Shown here piece by piece: positions 1 to 8,400 of a stretch of 28,297 nucleotides of DNA. The stretch's first letter is position 1. Each line of letters opens with the position of its first letter. A model generated the notes under the pieces. The model had not been told where the DNA came from and searched no databases. It was given only the letters and a program-made list of their open reading frames with translations. The position numbers and the translations under genes were made by a program. This DNA is from Firmicutes bacterium UBA2598 (lineage in GTDB: Bacteria > Bacillota > PH28-bin88), in NCBI GenBank assembly GCA_002339345.1, contig DDKM01000042.1:1-28297 (forward strand), given 5' to 3'.

Positions 1-29
1 ATTCACATCATTCCGGAGGTGAAGAATCA

Positions 30-1412
30 GTGAACCTTAGCACGCCGACCCGTGAGCTGGCAGGATATCTGACCGGTCTTACCTATGACAGCCTCCCGCT
101 CCGGGTGGTGGAAAGCGCCAAGAACTGCATCCTGGACTCCCTGGGCTGCGCCCTGGGCGGTTCCCAGGCAGGTGGGATGGTGGAGTTGGCCAGGACCATG
201 GCCAGATATGGGGGCGAGCGGGGGGTGTCGGTATGGGGCTTGGGGGTCTGTGCCCCGGCTCCCCTGGCAGCCGTATTAAACGGCACATCTGCCCATGCCC
301 TGGAAATGGATGATGTGCACCGGGAGGCCAAGGCCCACGCCGGGGCGGTGGTGGTACCTGCCGCGTTAACCCTTGGTGAGGACCGGAACATCTCTGGCAG
401 GGAATTAATTCTGGCTGTCGTTGCCGGTTACGAGACCATGTTGCGCATCGGGGCCGGCATCGGCGCCGCCTCCCACCGGCTGAAGGGCTGGCACGCCACC
501 GGTACCTGCGGCACCTTCGGGGCGGCAGCGGCGGCAGGGAAGATTCTCGGTTTGGACAATGAAGGACTAACTTGGGCCCTGGGCCTGGCCGGCACCCAGT
601 CCTTTGGACTGTGGGCCTTTACCGCCGACGGGGCGGGGAATAAAAAGTTTCACGCCGGCCGGGCAGCGGAAAGCGGAATTTTGGCGGCCATCCTGGCGGA
701 GGGAGGGATGAGCGGTCCCGCCCACATCCTGGATGCCAAAGACGGCGGGTTGTTTGCCGCCACATCCGATGAGTATTCCCTGGAAAAGGTGACAGCGGGT
801 CTGGGAGAGCGTTTCCTCATCACCGAGGTGAGTGTCAAACCCTATTCCTGCTGCCGCAGCATGCACCCCGGCATCGATGCCGCCCTGATGCTGCGCCGCA
901 ACCACGATATCGATCCAGCCCGCATTAACCGGATCGCCATCGGCACCTACGAGGTGGCAGTACAGCAGTGCGGTTTTACCAATAGGCCGCGAAACACCGC
1001 CGAGGCCCAATTCAGTCTTCCCTACGGGGTGGCGGTGGCGTTGACGGACGGTAGCGCCCTGCTGGACCAGTTCAGTGCACAAAGAATCAGGGATGGGAGG
1101 CTGCTGGATCTGGCCAGCCGGGTGGAACTGGCCGTTGACCCGGAATTTCACAGGCTTTATCCTGCCAGGTGGGGCTGCCGGCTGCAGGTTGAGCTGCAAG
1201 ACGGCCAGATCTTGACCCAGGAAGTCCTGGCCGCCAAAGGGGATCCGGAGAACCCCCTGACTAAGGAGGAACTGCGGGATAAATTCCTTGGTCTGGCCCA
1301 GGGTGCCATCGGACAACACCAGGCTAACCTGGTGGCTGATATGATCGGGCACCTGGAGGAGATGGACACGGTGCTTCCCCTGACCGGGTTGCTCGGCGGT
1401 AAGCCCCACTGA
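30..1412 (+). CDS. MmgE/PrpD family protein, copy 1 (2-methylcitrate dehydratase-like)
   Basis: A 460-residue protein of the MmgE/PrpD family, which includes 2-methylcitrate dehydratase and cis-aconitate decarboxylase; these cytoplasmic enzymes eliminate water or CO2 from tricarboxylates without an iron-sulfur cluster. Family active-site motifs are visible: NGTSAH then MDDVH (residues 84-97) with His103, GWHATGTCGTFGA with His155, KKFHAG (205-210), and KPYSCCRSMH (270-279) ending in His279. Length matches the family (about 450-480). The GTG start is 8 bases after GGAGGTG at 15-21. It is the first gene seen of an operon and is followed after 60 bases by an isocitrate dehydrogenase-like gene. 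Substrate cannot be decided from sequence; three paralogs lie in the window. Confidence 0.93.
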   Translation: MNLSTPTRELAGYLTGLTYDSLPLRVVESAKNCILDSLGCALGGSQAGGMVELARTMARYGGERGVSVWGLGVCAPAPLAAVLNGTSAHALEMDDVHREAKAHAGAVVVPAALTLGEDRNISGRELILAVVAGYETMLRIGAGIGAASHRLKGWHATGTCGTFGAAAAAGKILGLDNEGLTWALGLAGTQSFGLWAFTADGAGNKKFHAGRAAESGILAAILAEGGMSGPAHILDAKDGGLFAATSDEYSLEKVTAGLGERFLITEVSVKPYSCCRSMHPGIDAALMLRRNHDIDPARINRIAIGTYEVAVQQCGFTNRPRNTAEAQFSLPYGVAVALTDGSALLDQFSAQRIRDGRLLDLASRVELAVDPEFHRLYPARWGCRLQVELQDGQILTQEVLAAKGDPENPLTKEELRDKFLGLAQGAIGQHQANLVADMIGHLEEMDTVLPLTGLLGGKPH

Positions 1413-1472
1413 GTCTGCACTCCTACCTGTAAGGATGAAAAAAATACACATTTGCATAAGGAGGAAAGGCAT

Positions 1473-2474
1473 ATGTATCAAATTACCCTGATTCCCGGTG
1501 ACGGTATCGGTCCCGACATCGCGGCAGCCACCAAAACGGTGTTGGCGGCCACGGGTGTGAACATCCAGTGGGAGGAAAAGCTAGCCGGCGAGATTGCCCT
1601 GCAGGAAATTGGTGATCTGTTGCCGGAGGATACCCTGGCCTCTATCCGCAAGAACAAGGTGGCGTTGAAGGGTCCCCTGACCACGCCCGTCGGTACTGGC
1701 TTTCGCAGTATTAACGTGGCCTTGCGGAAGGAATTTGACCTTTACGCCAACCTGCGGCCCGCCCGCACCTACCAGGGGGTGCAGTCCCGCTATGACAACA
1801 TCGATTTGGTAGTTGTGCGGGAAAACACCGAGGATCTCTACGCCGGAGTGGAGCACATGGTGGGCAAGGATGCGGCGGAGAGCATCAAGATCCTCACCCG
1901 CAAGGGCTGTGAGCGGATTGTCCGGTTCGCCTTTGACTATGCCGTGCGGGAGGGTCGCAAAAAGGTCACTGCTGTACATAAGGCCAATATCATGAAGTGC
2001 ACCGACGGATTGTTCCTGGAGGTGGCACGGTATATTGCCGAGGAGTATCCCCAGATCCAGTTTGAAGACCGCATAGTGGACAACATGTGCATGCAACTGG
2101 TGCAGAAACCGGAACTGTATGATGTGATGGTCATGCCCAACCTGTATGGGGACATCCTGTCTGACCTGTGCGCCGGGCTGGTGGGCGGGCTGGGCTTGGC
2201 CCCGGGTGGCAACATCGGGGAAGGCATCGCCATCTTCGAGCCGGTGCACGGCAGTGCCCCTAAGTATGCAGGGCTGAACAAGGTCAATCCTACCGCCATG
2301 ATCCTGTCCGGTGTGATGATGCTGAACTACCTTGGGGAGCAGGAAGCAGGGGCCAAGGTGGAGCGGGCACTGGCGGAAGTCATCAAGGAAGGCAAGCATG
2401 TCACCTATGACCTGGGGGGCAATGCCAGCACTTCCGAAATGGCGGATGCCATCGTGGCCAAAATGCAGGGTTAG
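1473..2474 (+). CDS. icd: Isocitrate/isopropylmalate dehydrogenase family, probably isocitrate dehydrogenase
   Basis: A 333-residue beta-decarboxylating dehydrogenase. Expected reaction: isocitrate (or a close analogue) plus NAD(P)+ to 2-oxoglutarate and CO2. Visible landmarks are the start IPGDGIGPDI, the substrate region TPVGTGFRSINVALRKEFDL (71-90, Ser79 and Arg85) with Arg95, VVRENTEDLYAG (114-125, Arg116 and Tyr123), Lys170, and the metal aspartates in LYGDILSDL (Asp227, Asp231). The nucleotide region HGSAPKYAG carries the Lys-Tyr pair seen in NADP enzymes, but the later VTYDLGG lacks the usual second Arg, so cofactor choice is unclear. I chose the ATG at 1473 because AAGGAGG (1458-1464) precedes it; a TTG 21 bases upstream overlaps that site. 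Homoisocitrate, tartrate or 3-isopropylmalate dehydrogenase are alternatives. Confidence 0.9.
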   Translation: MYQITLIPGDGIGPDIAAATKTVLAATGVNIQWEEKLAGEIALQEIGDLLPEDTLASIRKNKVALKGPLTTPVGTGFRSINVALRKEFDLYANLRPARTYQGVQSRYDNIDLVVVRENTEDLYAGVEHMVGKDAAESIKILTRKGCERIVRFAFDYAVREGRKKVTAVHKANIMKCTDGLFLEVARYIAEEYPQIQFEDRIVDNMCMQLVQKPELYDVMVMPNLYGDILSDLCAGLVGGLGLAPGGNIGEGIAIFEPVHGSAPKYAGLNKVNPTAMILSGVMMLNYLGEQEAGAKVERALAEVIKEGKHVTYDLGGNASTSEMADAIVAKMQG

Positions 2475-2484
2475 GAGGATTACG

Positions 2485-3165
2485 GTGGCGGAAACACTTA
2501 TTCCTATTTACATCATGGGTAAACGGTACGAGGTACCGGAAGGGCTGACCATCATGAAGGCCCTGGAGTGGGCCGGTTACCAGCTCATCCGGGGGTGTGG
2601 CTGCCGGGGCGGATTCTGCGGCGCCTGCGCCACCGTGTACCGGGTGCCCGGGGACTACCGGCTGAAGGTGGGCCTGGCCTGCCAGACCCCCATCGTACCG
2701 GATATGTACCTGACGGAACTGCCCTTTTTCCCGGCCAACAAGGCCCTTTACGACCTGGACCAGGTGGGTGACCGGGTGGATACCCTACTGGAACTGTACC
2801 CCGAAGTGGCCCGGTGCTTGGGGTGTAACACCTGTACGAAGGTGTGTCCGCAGAAGCTGAAGCCCATTGACTACATAGCAGCAGCCCTGCGGGGGGATTT
2901 CCCCCGCGCGGCGGACCTTTCCTTTGACTGTATCATGTGTGGCCTGTGCGCCGCCCGTTGTCCGGGTGAACTGGTGCCCTATAATGTCGCCCTTTTTGTC
3001 CGCCGCTACTATTCCAAGTTGATCCGCATCAAACCACAGCACCTGAAGGACCGGGTGGCGGAGATCACTGGCGGCCAGCATGACCAGGCCCTGGCGGATA
3101 TAGCTGCCATGGACGAGGAAGCCCTGAAAAAAATCTATGTGGAGCGGGATTTTGAAAAGCTCTAG
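2485..3165 (+). CDS. Fumarate reductase/SDH-type iron-sulfur subunit (2Fe-2S plus two 4Fe-4S)
   Basis: A 226-residue iron-sulfur protein expected to carry electrons between the flavoprotein encoded next and a membrane or soluble partner. The N-terminal 2Fe-2S ferredoxin fold has Cys38, 40, 45, 48 and 66 (GCGCRGGFCGAC, then C). Two CxxCxxCxxxCP clusters follow: Cys111-121 (CLGCNTCTKVCP) and Cys149-159 (CIMCGLCAARCP). A classical SdhB has a three-cysteine 3Fe-4S site at the end, so this protein is closer to HdrC or thiol:fumarate-reductase-type subunits. The GTG start at 2485 follows AGGAGGA (2473-2479), which overlaps the stop of the preceding gene. The open frame extends further upstream, but only inside that gene. 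Seventeen bases separate it from the flavoprotein gene. Confidence 0.9.
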   Translation: MAETLIPIYIMGKRYEVPEGLTIMKALEWAGYQLIRGCGCRGGFCGACATVYRVPGDYRLKVGLACQTPIVPDMYLTELPFFPANKALYDLDQVGDRVDTLLELYPEVARCLGCNTCTKVCPQKLKPIDYIAAALRGDFPRAADLSFDCIMCGLCAARCPGELVPYNVALFVRRYYSKLIRIKPQHLKDRVAEITGGQHDQALADIAAMDEEALKKIYVERDFEKL

Positions 3166-3182
3166 AACCGGGAGGGAGTAAA

Positions 3183-4811
3183 GTGTCGGGTTATCCCAAT
3201 GAGATGCGAGCATCCATTAAAAGGCTGGAGGCCACCCGCGCCTTCCGGTTGCAACAGGATATACCGCGGTTGACCCCGGAACAAAAAGCCCAGTTGTTGG
3301 AACAGTGCCACCCCGACTTCCGTCCGGAGGGGATGCGTCCAGTGCGGGTGGGCCCCAACAAGGGCCAACGCATGCAAAACGAGCTGGTGGATCTACTGGA
3401 AGGCTATGGACGACTGGATCCGGACAGGGTGGACTTGCAGCGGGTGGACCGGGACGTGGATGTGCTGGTGGTCGGCGGAGGAGGCGGTGGGGTTACCGCT
3501 GCCCTGCTGGCCCATGAGCACGGGGCTAGGGTGTTGTTGACTACTAAACTGCGCCTGGGGGATGCCAATACCATTATGGCGGAAGGCGGCATTGCAGCAG
3601 CCACCCAGCCCAATGATTCACCATACCGCCACTACCTGGACACCATCGGCGGCGGGCGGTTCCAGAACAAGCGGGAACTGGTCCATGCCCTGGTGCACGA
3701 TGCGCCGCTGGTGGTGGAATGGTTAAAAGACCTGGGGGCCATGTTTGACACCCATCCCAACGGGGACCTGGTGGTATCCTTTGCCGGGGGGCAGTGCCGC
3801 CGGCGGGTGCATTCCTGCAAGGATTTGAGCGGCCTAGAGTTCATGCGGGTGCTGCGGGACGAGTTATACAATAAACGCATCGAAGTGCTGGAATTCAGCC
3901 CGGTGGTGGAACTGGTGCTGGATGACCACGGGCGCTGTGCCGGGGCCATCCTGCTCAACCTGGAAACAGGGGAACACACCCTGGTGCGGGCCCGGGCGGT
4001 GATTCTGGCCACCGGGGGTATCGGACGGCTACACCCCAACCAGTTCCCCACCACCAACCACTACGGGGCCACCGCCGACGGCCTGGTCATCGCTTACCGG
4101 GCGGGGGCACCCCTTTTGCACATGGACGCCATTCAGTATCATCCCACCGGGGCGGCCTGGCCGGAGCAGATGCTGGGCCAGTTGATTACCGAAGCCCTGC
4201 GGGGGAACGGGGCCCAGCTGGTCAATGTGGATGGCGACCGGTTCATTAATGAACTGGAGACAAGGGATTTAACCTCCTCGGCCATTATCCGGGAGGTGCG
4301 GGACCGCAAGAAGGGTATCCGCACACCCACAGGCATGGAAGGGGTATGGTTGGATACCGCCCTCATTGACATCCGCGGCGGGGCTGGTAAGCTGGACCGC
4401 ATGTTCGCTGGCATTGTGCACCGCTTTAAGGAATATGGTATTGATGTTCATAAAGAGCCCATCCTCGTGTTCCCAACCCAGCACTACCAAAACGGCGGTG
4501 TGGAGATCGACGCCCTGGGCCGGACCAGCATCATGGGCCTGTTTGCTGCCGGCGAGGTCTCCGGCGGTGTGCAGGGCCGCAACCGCCTGGGGGGTAACTC
4601 CCTGGTGGACATCTTCGTCTTTGGCCGCCGGGCAGGCAAGGCGGCGGCGGAGTATGCCCGGGAGGCCGCACCGGCAGGTTCCCTGAGCCTGGACCATGTC
4701 CGGCGCTATCACCGGGAGTTGGCGGAGGCGGGTATTCCCAAGGGGAAATTGTCTCCCATGCTGCTTCCCGATTACACCAGGCCGGAAGTGCGGGAACGCC
4801 GCTACAGCTAG
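3183..4811 (+). CDS. Fumarate reductase/succinate dehydrogenase-type flavoprotein subunit
   Basis: A 542-residue FAD flavoprotein of the SdhA/FrdA/NadB/TfrA family. The dinucleotide-binding motif (DVLVVGGGGGGVTAALLA) is at about residues 93-110, so about 90 residues precede the FAD domain, an unusual N-terminal extension. GDANTIMAEGGIAAA follows, with no His at the covalent FAD position, so FAD is probably non-covalent. Catalytic-type residues are kept: His in IQYHPTG, Arg in ETRD, His in QHYQNGG and Arg in NRLGGNS. The C terminus stops soon after the capping region, shorter than classical SdhA. The GTG start follows GGGAGGG (about 3170-3176). With the iron-sulfur gene before and the ferredoxin-cytochrome b gene after, it probably forms a membrane-linked dicarboxylate oxidoreductase. 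Tricarballylate dehydrogenase-like activity is an alternative. Confidence 0.9.
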   Translation: MSGYPNEMRASIKRLEATRAFRLQQDIPRLTPEQKAQLLEQCHPDFRPEGMRPVRVGPNKGQRMQNELVDLLEGYGRLDPDRVDLQRVDRDVDVLVVGGGGGGVTAALLAHEHGARVLLTTKLRLGDANTIMAEGGIAAATQPNDSPYRHYLDTIGGGRFQNKRELVHALVHDAPLVVEWLKDLGAMFDTHPNGDLVVSFAGGQCRRRVHSCKDLSGLEFMRVLRDELYNKRIEVLEFSPVVELVLDDHGRCAGAILLNLETGEHTLVRARAVILATGGIGRLHPNQFPTTNHYGATADGLVIAYRAGAPLLHMDAIQYHPTGAAWPEQMLGQLITEALRGNGAQLVNVDGDRFINELETRDLTSSAIIREVRDRKKGIRTPTGMEGVWLDTALIDIRGGAGKLDRMFAGIVHRFKEYGIDVHKEPILVFPTQHYQNGGVEIDALGRTSIMGLFAAGEVSGGVQGRNRLGGNSLVDIFVFGRRAGKAAAEYAREAAPAGSLSLDHVRRYHRELAEAGIPKGKLSPMLLPDYTRPEVRERRYS

Positions 4812-4847
4812 CCTTGACCCGGTAGGGAATGAAGGAGAGGATGGAGT

Positions 4848-5855
4848 ATGCTTGTAACTGGAGACTTGATCCACAGGCAAAATACCAGGGCCCTGGCGCG
4901 GATGCTGGATGAAAACCATCCCCCAGTGGCCAGGTTTCGCCTGATTTCCACGGGGATATCCCCCAACCACTGCCTGTCGGAGGCGGGGGACATTACCGGC
5001 CAGACTGCCTGCATGGCCTGTGGCAACTGTCTGGATGCCTGTCCGGTGGTGCTGCAAAAGGCGGGGGCGGTCACTCTGCAGACCCAGCGCACCTCCCTGT
5101 ACCTGGAGACACTGGTGGATAACAGTTGTATCCGTTGCTATTCCTGCATCCGGGCCTGTCCCCAGGTGGACCGGCCGCTAAAGGATTTCGCTGCTCGCCA
5201 TCGCATGGTGGAAAAAGTGCTCCACTGGTGGGTGGTGGCGGTTTATATTACCCTTGCCGCCACGGGCATCGGTCTCAACCATTTCCGGGCGGAATGGTCC
5301 GATTCATTTGTGTGGCTGGTGGGTATGATTCACCGGATTGCTGCCGTGATGTTTGTGGTTTCCCCCTTTGTATTCTGGCGGTTTGATCCCGGCCATTTTA
5401 AACGCACCATGGCGGCCATTTCCAAGTGGGGACGCCAGGACTGGCGGTGGGTCGGCGATGCCTTTAGCCTGGTTTTCCGCAGGCGGCGGGATATCCAGTT
5501 GTTTCAGGGAGAGTACAGCACCGGGCAGAAGGTGTGGTACTGGGTGGTGCTGGGTGGCATGGCGGTTTTGACGGTCACCGGCATCATTAAATGGAATGCA
5601 GCAGGCCCGGCAACTAACGAACTGGTCAGCACCGGCACCTGGATTCATGCCGGGACCGCCCTGGTGATGGACCTGCTGCTGTTATTGCATATCTACCGCA
5701 AGCTGGTGGGCCGCGCCATTCGGCGGGCCATGGTGATGCGCCAGTCAGCCTTAAAAGTGAGTGAGAACCAGGAGTTAGGATTAGCCAATGAAGAACTACC
5801 AGGGAATCATATCCTAAAAAAATTCCTGCCACGGGCCAAGGAGGGGTTAGGGTGA
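4848..5855 (+). CDS. Ferredoxin-cytochrome b fusion protein (membrane electron carrier)
   Basis: A 335-residue protein joining a di-cluster ferredoxin/HdrC-like domain to a four-helix membrane cytochrome b of the formate dehydrogenase gamma/b561 type. Clusters are Cys55-58-61-65 (CMACGNCLDACP) and Cys94-97-100-104 (CIRCYSCIRACP). Hydrophobic segments lie near residues 125-143, 154-177, 230-248 and 264-283. Candidate heme ligands are His126 (LHWW), His162 (MIHRI), His267 (WIHAG) and His281 (LLHIY), two pairs as expected for bis-His hemes. It probably passes electrons between the cytoplasmic flavoprotein/iron-sulfur pair encoded upstream and the quinone pool. The architecture resembles TcuB/CitB, which reoxidises tricarballylate dehydrogenase, although the cysteine motifs differ. 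Its stop overlaps the next GTG by four bases (GTGA). Confidence 0.88.
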   Translation: MLVTGDLIHRQNTRALARMLDENHPPVARFRLISTGISPNHCLSEAGDITGQTACMACGNCLDACPVVLQKAGAVTLQTQRTSLYLETLVDNSCIRCYSCIRACPQVDRPLKDFAARHRMVEKVLHWWVVAVYITLAATGIGLNHFRAEWSDSFVWLVGMIHRIAAVMFVVSPFVFWRFDPGHFKRTMAAISKWGRQDWRWVGDAFSLVFRRRRDIQLFQGEYSTGQKVWYWVVLGGMAVLTVTGIIKWNAAGPATNELVSTGTWIHAGTALVMDLLLLLHIYRKLVGRAIRRAMVMRQSALKVSENQELGLANEELPGNHILKKFLPRAKEGLG

Positions 5856-6496
5856 CAGATCCTGTGCGGAAATACCAAGACCTAAGAGGGCAAAAGTGTG
5901 TTCAGGCTCTGCAGCGGAATGGCTTTAAGGCGCTTTATTGCCCTACCGCCAAAAGCGCACGGGAGGAAGTAATCCGACTGGCCGGACAACCGCACAGCGT
6001 GGGTTTTGGCGGTTCGGTGACGGTACGCAATCTAGGGCTGGTGGATCATTTTCGCCAAAACGGGTGCCAGGTGCTGGACATCTGGGATGAAAACCTTTCG
6101 GCCAAGGAATTGCTAAACATCCGCAGGGCCACCTTGACTTGTGATGTTTTTCTGGCCAGCGCCAATGCGGTCACCCTGGACGGCTGCATCATTAACCTGG
6201 ACGGGACGGGTAACCGGGTCAGTGCTTCCATATTCGGGCCCCAAAAGATCATCCTGGTGGTCGGAGTCAACAAAATTGTGCCAGACGTGGCGACGGGCAT
6301 CGCCAGAACCCGCCAGGTGGCGGCTCCCCAAAACTACATACGTAAAACCAGCCCAGCGCCATGTGCCGAAACAGGGGTATGCAACAACTGCCGTATGCCT
6401 GCCAAGGAATGCCGGGTGCTGGTTATCCTGGAAGCGGTGCCAAAGGGCACTCCCGATTACCATGTTCTGGTGGTGGGGGAAGAACTGGGTTACTAA
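5852..6496 (+). CDS. LUD-domain protein (LutC/DUF162-like)
   Basis: A 214-residue protein of the small Firmicute LUD family, related to LutC of lactate utilisation. The core GFGGSVTVRNLGL (51-63), DVFLASANAVTLDG (98-111), LDGTGNRVSA (116-125) and VVGVNKIVPD (136-145) is typical. A Cys set near the end (Cys171, 177, 180, 187, in CAETGVCNNC and later) is a family feature that may bind metal or an iron-sulfur cluster. The function of this subfamily is not established; LutC acts with LutA/LutB in L-lactate oxidation, and no LutA or LutB is seen here. The GTG start overlaps the stop of the cytochrome gene, implying translational coupling. A diverged fragment of a paralog lies at 16945-17088. Confidence 0.88.
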   Translation: MTDPVRKYQDLRGQKCVQALQRNGFKALYCPTAKSAREEVIRLAGQPHSVGFGGSVTVRNLGLVDHFRQNGCQVLDIWDENLSAKELLNIRRATLTCDVFLASANAVTLDGCIINLDGTGNRVSASIFGPQKIILVVGVNKIVPDVATGIARTRQVAAPQNYIRKTSPAPCAETGVCNNCRMPAKECRVLVILEAVPKGTPDYHVLVVGEELGY

Positions 6497-6514
6497 GCAG
6501 GGGGATGGTTTTTG

Positions 6515-8098
6515 ATGACTGTGGTGGCCCATGATGTGGAGTTGATCACTGGCGTATGTGTTATTGGGGCCGGTGCCGCAGGGCTGGTTGCCGCCCTGGC
6601 GGCTGCCCGGGAAACCGACCAGGTGCTGGTGGTATGTAAAAATAAACTAGGCAAAGGGTCTAGCACTATCCTCTCCGGTGGTGGTTTTGCCGCCGCTTCG
6701 GCGCTTTTTTCCCCTCAAGAACACCAGGCCAAAACAATGGCGGCCGGACATGGTTTAGGCGATTCCCAGCTGGTATCAAAGCTTGTTGAGGCCGCTCCTG
6801 CTGCCCTGCAAGAACTGCAGGAACAATACCAGATCCCAGTCGCAGAATACGACCCGGGCAGTTTTCGCGTCGAGCCAGTGGACGGCATGTTGCCGCCGGG
6901 CCGGGTTTTGGCCCTCAGGCTGGCCCAGGCGGTAATGCATAAGGGTATCGCCACCCTCGAGCAGGCTTTGGTTACCGGCCTTATTGTGCAGGATGGTCGC
7001 TGCCAGGGGTGCCGGGGGCTGTTGGCGGACGGTCGGACCTTTTTGGTCAAAGCTCAAGCCGTAGTTCTGTCCACAGGCGGTTGTGGCGGCCTTTTCGCCC
7101 GTACCGACAACCCGCCGGGTATCAATGGAGCCGGGTACGGACTTGCCGCCCAAGGAGGGGCCATACTCCGTGACATGGAATTCGTCCAGTTCCACCCCTT
7201 GGGGCTAGCCGATCCCAATCTGCCTTCCCAGGTGGTCTTAAGCCCTTTCCCCCCGGCTACCAGGCTTTATAATGCCAAGGGCGCCGATCTGATTGCCAGT
7301 TTGGGTGGAAATTTTACCGTGGGTAAAGCCGTCAAAACACACCGGGATCAACTGGCACGTCTGATTTGGGCTGAGGAACGGGCAGGCCGTCAGGTTTATC
7401 TGGACTTGACCGGCGCTAGCCCCAAAGAATGGGAAACCTTGCCTTCACTTCAGGCATTAGTCCGGCTGCCAGTCGACCTTAGGCGAAAACCCGTCCGGGT
7501 TTCTCCTGTAGCCCATTACTGCATGGGGGGAGTGATGGTGGATGACCATGCCAAGACCTCCATACCTGGCCTGTATGCTGCCGGGGAGGTGGCAGGGGGA
7601 GTACACGGGGCCAATCGGATGGGTGGCAATGGCTTAAGTGAATGCCTGGTATTTGGGATAGCGGCAGGTCAATGTGCAGCCAGGGAGGCTATCCTAACCA
7701 AACCCAAACCGATGCCGCCTCCATGTGCGTCAGATCTTTTCCAGCCTTTTGCGGGAAAAGCCGAGGGTGGCAATGACTTACGGAAGCTCGCCCGTGAACT
7801 GCGCCTGCTCATGTGGCAGAATATGGGACCGGTACGGGACAGGGAAGGTCTGCTCAAAGCAGGGGTTAGACTGGAAAACCTGGCCATCCAAGCTAGTCGG
7901 GTATGCCTTAACAAAGCTACCCACTTGTACCAGGCCTGGGAGTTAAAGGGAATGCTGACTACAGCCGCCATGATGGTAAAGTTTGCTTTGCGGCGGGTGG
8001 AAAGCCGGGGATCGCATTACCGGAGGGATCATCCGCAAACCAAGGACCAGTGGCAGCACAGCCAGTTTTACCACGGGCCTACGGATACCTTTGTATAA
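6515..8098 (+). CDS. FAD-dependent oxidoreductase (SdhA/NadB/fumarate reductase family)
   Basis: A second flavoprotein of the family in this operon, 527 residues. The FAD motif VCVIGAGAAGLVAALAA is near the N terminus, followed by GKGSSTILSGGGFAAA, with no His for covalent FAD. Active-site-like residues are present: His in FVQFHPLG, Arg in KTHRDQLAR, His in VAHYCMGG and Arg in NRMGGN. The C-terminal helical domain ends in the family signature RRVESRGSHYRRDHP. It has no iron-sulfur subunit gene directly beside it, so it may share the 2485 and 4848 partners or act alone. The start is the ATG at 6515; a TTG three bases earlier is equally possible, with AGGGGG at 6499-6504 serving either. Last gene of the first operon. 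Substrate unknown. Confidence 0.88.
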   Translation: MTVVAHDVELITGVCVIGAGAAGLVAALAAARETDQVLVVCKNKLGKGSSTILSGGGFAAASALFSPQEHQAKTMAAGHGLGDSQLVSKLVEAAPAALQELQEQYQIPVAEYDPGSFRVEPVDGMLPPGRVLALRLAQAVMHKGIATLEQALVTGLIVQDGRCQGCRGLLADGRTFLVKAQAVVLSTGGCGGLFARTDNPPGINGAGYGLAAQGGAILRDMEFVQFHPLGLADPNLPSQVVLSPFPPATRLYNAKGADLIASLGGNFTVGKAVKTHRDQLARLIWAEERAGRQVYLDLTGASPKEWETLPSLQALVRLPVDLRRKPVRVSPVAHYCMGGVMVDDHAKTSIPGLYAAGEVAGGVHGANRMGGNGLSECLVFGIAAGQCAAREAILTKPKPMPPPCASDLFQPFAGKAEGGNDLRKLARELRLLMWQNMGPVRDREGLLKAGVRLENLAIQASRVCLNKATHLYQAWELKGMLTTAAMMVKFALRRVESRGSHYRRDHPQTKDQWQHSQFYHGPTDTFV

Positions 8099-8103
8099 TT
8101 TTT

Positions 8104-8118
8104 TGATAATGATTGTCA
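8104..8118. promoter_or_regulatory. Fur-box-like site 1
   Basis: The sequence TGATAATGATTGTCA matches the 7-1-7 Fur consensus TGATAATnATTATCA at 13 of 14 defined positions. It lies 5 bases after the stop of the preceding flavoprotein gene and about 270 bases before the next promoter. Fur-family binding and iron control are inference from the match only. Confidence 0.45.
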
Positions 8119-8344
8119 ATCAAAGGATTTCCATAGCATAATTGAAAAACATGCAGTTCATGGTAAGTAATTCTAAAATGTTCGGAACATCTACAACCCT
8201 GTGCAATGACCTACCTGCAAGGGAAAAACCTATCACCCGGTAAATACCTCGTACCTATTGCATGCATAACTCCTGGTTCTAATTACACCCACATAATAGC
8301 TTCTGGCAATTAAATTCTATTTAATATTAATAACATAATAGTTT

Positions 8345-8359
8345 TGATAATGATAATTT
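8345..8359. promoter_or_regulatory. Fur-box-like site 2, abutting a promoter
   Basis: TGATAATGATAATTT contains two consecutive GATAAT hexamers and matches the 7-1-7 Fur consensus at 11 of 14 positions. It ends 6 bases before the proposed -35 element at 8366, where a bound repressor could block RNA polymerase. Weaker than site 1, but better placed. Confidence 0.4.
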
Positions 8360-8365
8360 TGGTAC

Positions 8366-8394
8366 TTTTCATAAAATAATTCATATATTATAAT
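8366..8394 (+). promoter_or_regulatory. Sigma-A-like promoter for the second operon
   Basis: The -35 element TTTTCA (8366-8371; 4 of 6 to consensus), a 17-base spacer and a perfect -10 TATAAT (8389-8394) form a good vegetative promoter. Transcription would start near 8401, giving a leader of about 160 bases before the ATG at 8561. Confidence 0.6.
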
Positions 8395-8400
8395 GGCTAT

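Noticed and set aside
567..2399. Long minus-strand open frames opposite the first two genes (567-1481 and 1581-2399)
   Set aside because: They lie fully antisense to well-supported genes, show no recognisable motifs, and arise from GC-rich codon use on the other strand.
4269..5057. 262-codon minus-strand frame across the flavoprotein and cytochrome genes
   Set aside because: Antisense to two genes with clear family motifs, with a low-complexity His/Gln-rich translation typical of a shadow frame.
8178..8190. Palindrome ATGTTC-G-GAACAT considered as a LexA site
   Set aside because: Firmicute LexA sites have GAAC before GTTC; here the half-sites are in the opposite order.
8151..8243. 30-codon ORF in the intergenic region
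   Set aside because: No ribosome binding site and no recognisable protein; the region looks regulatory.
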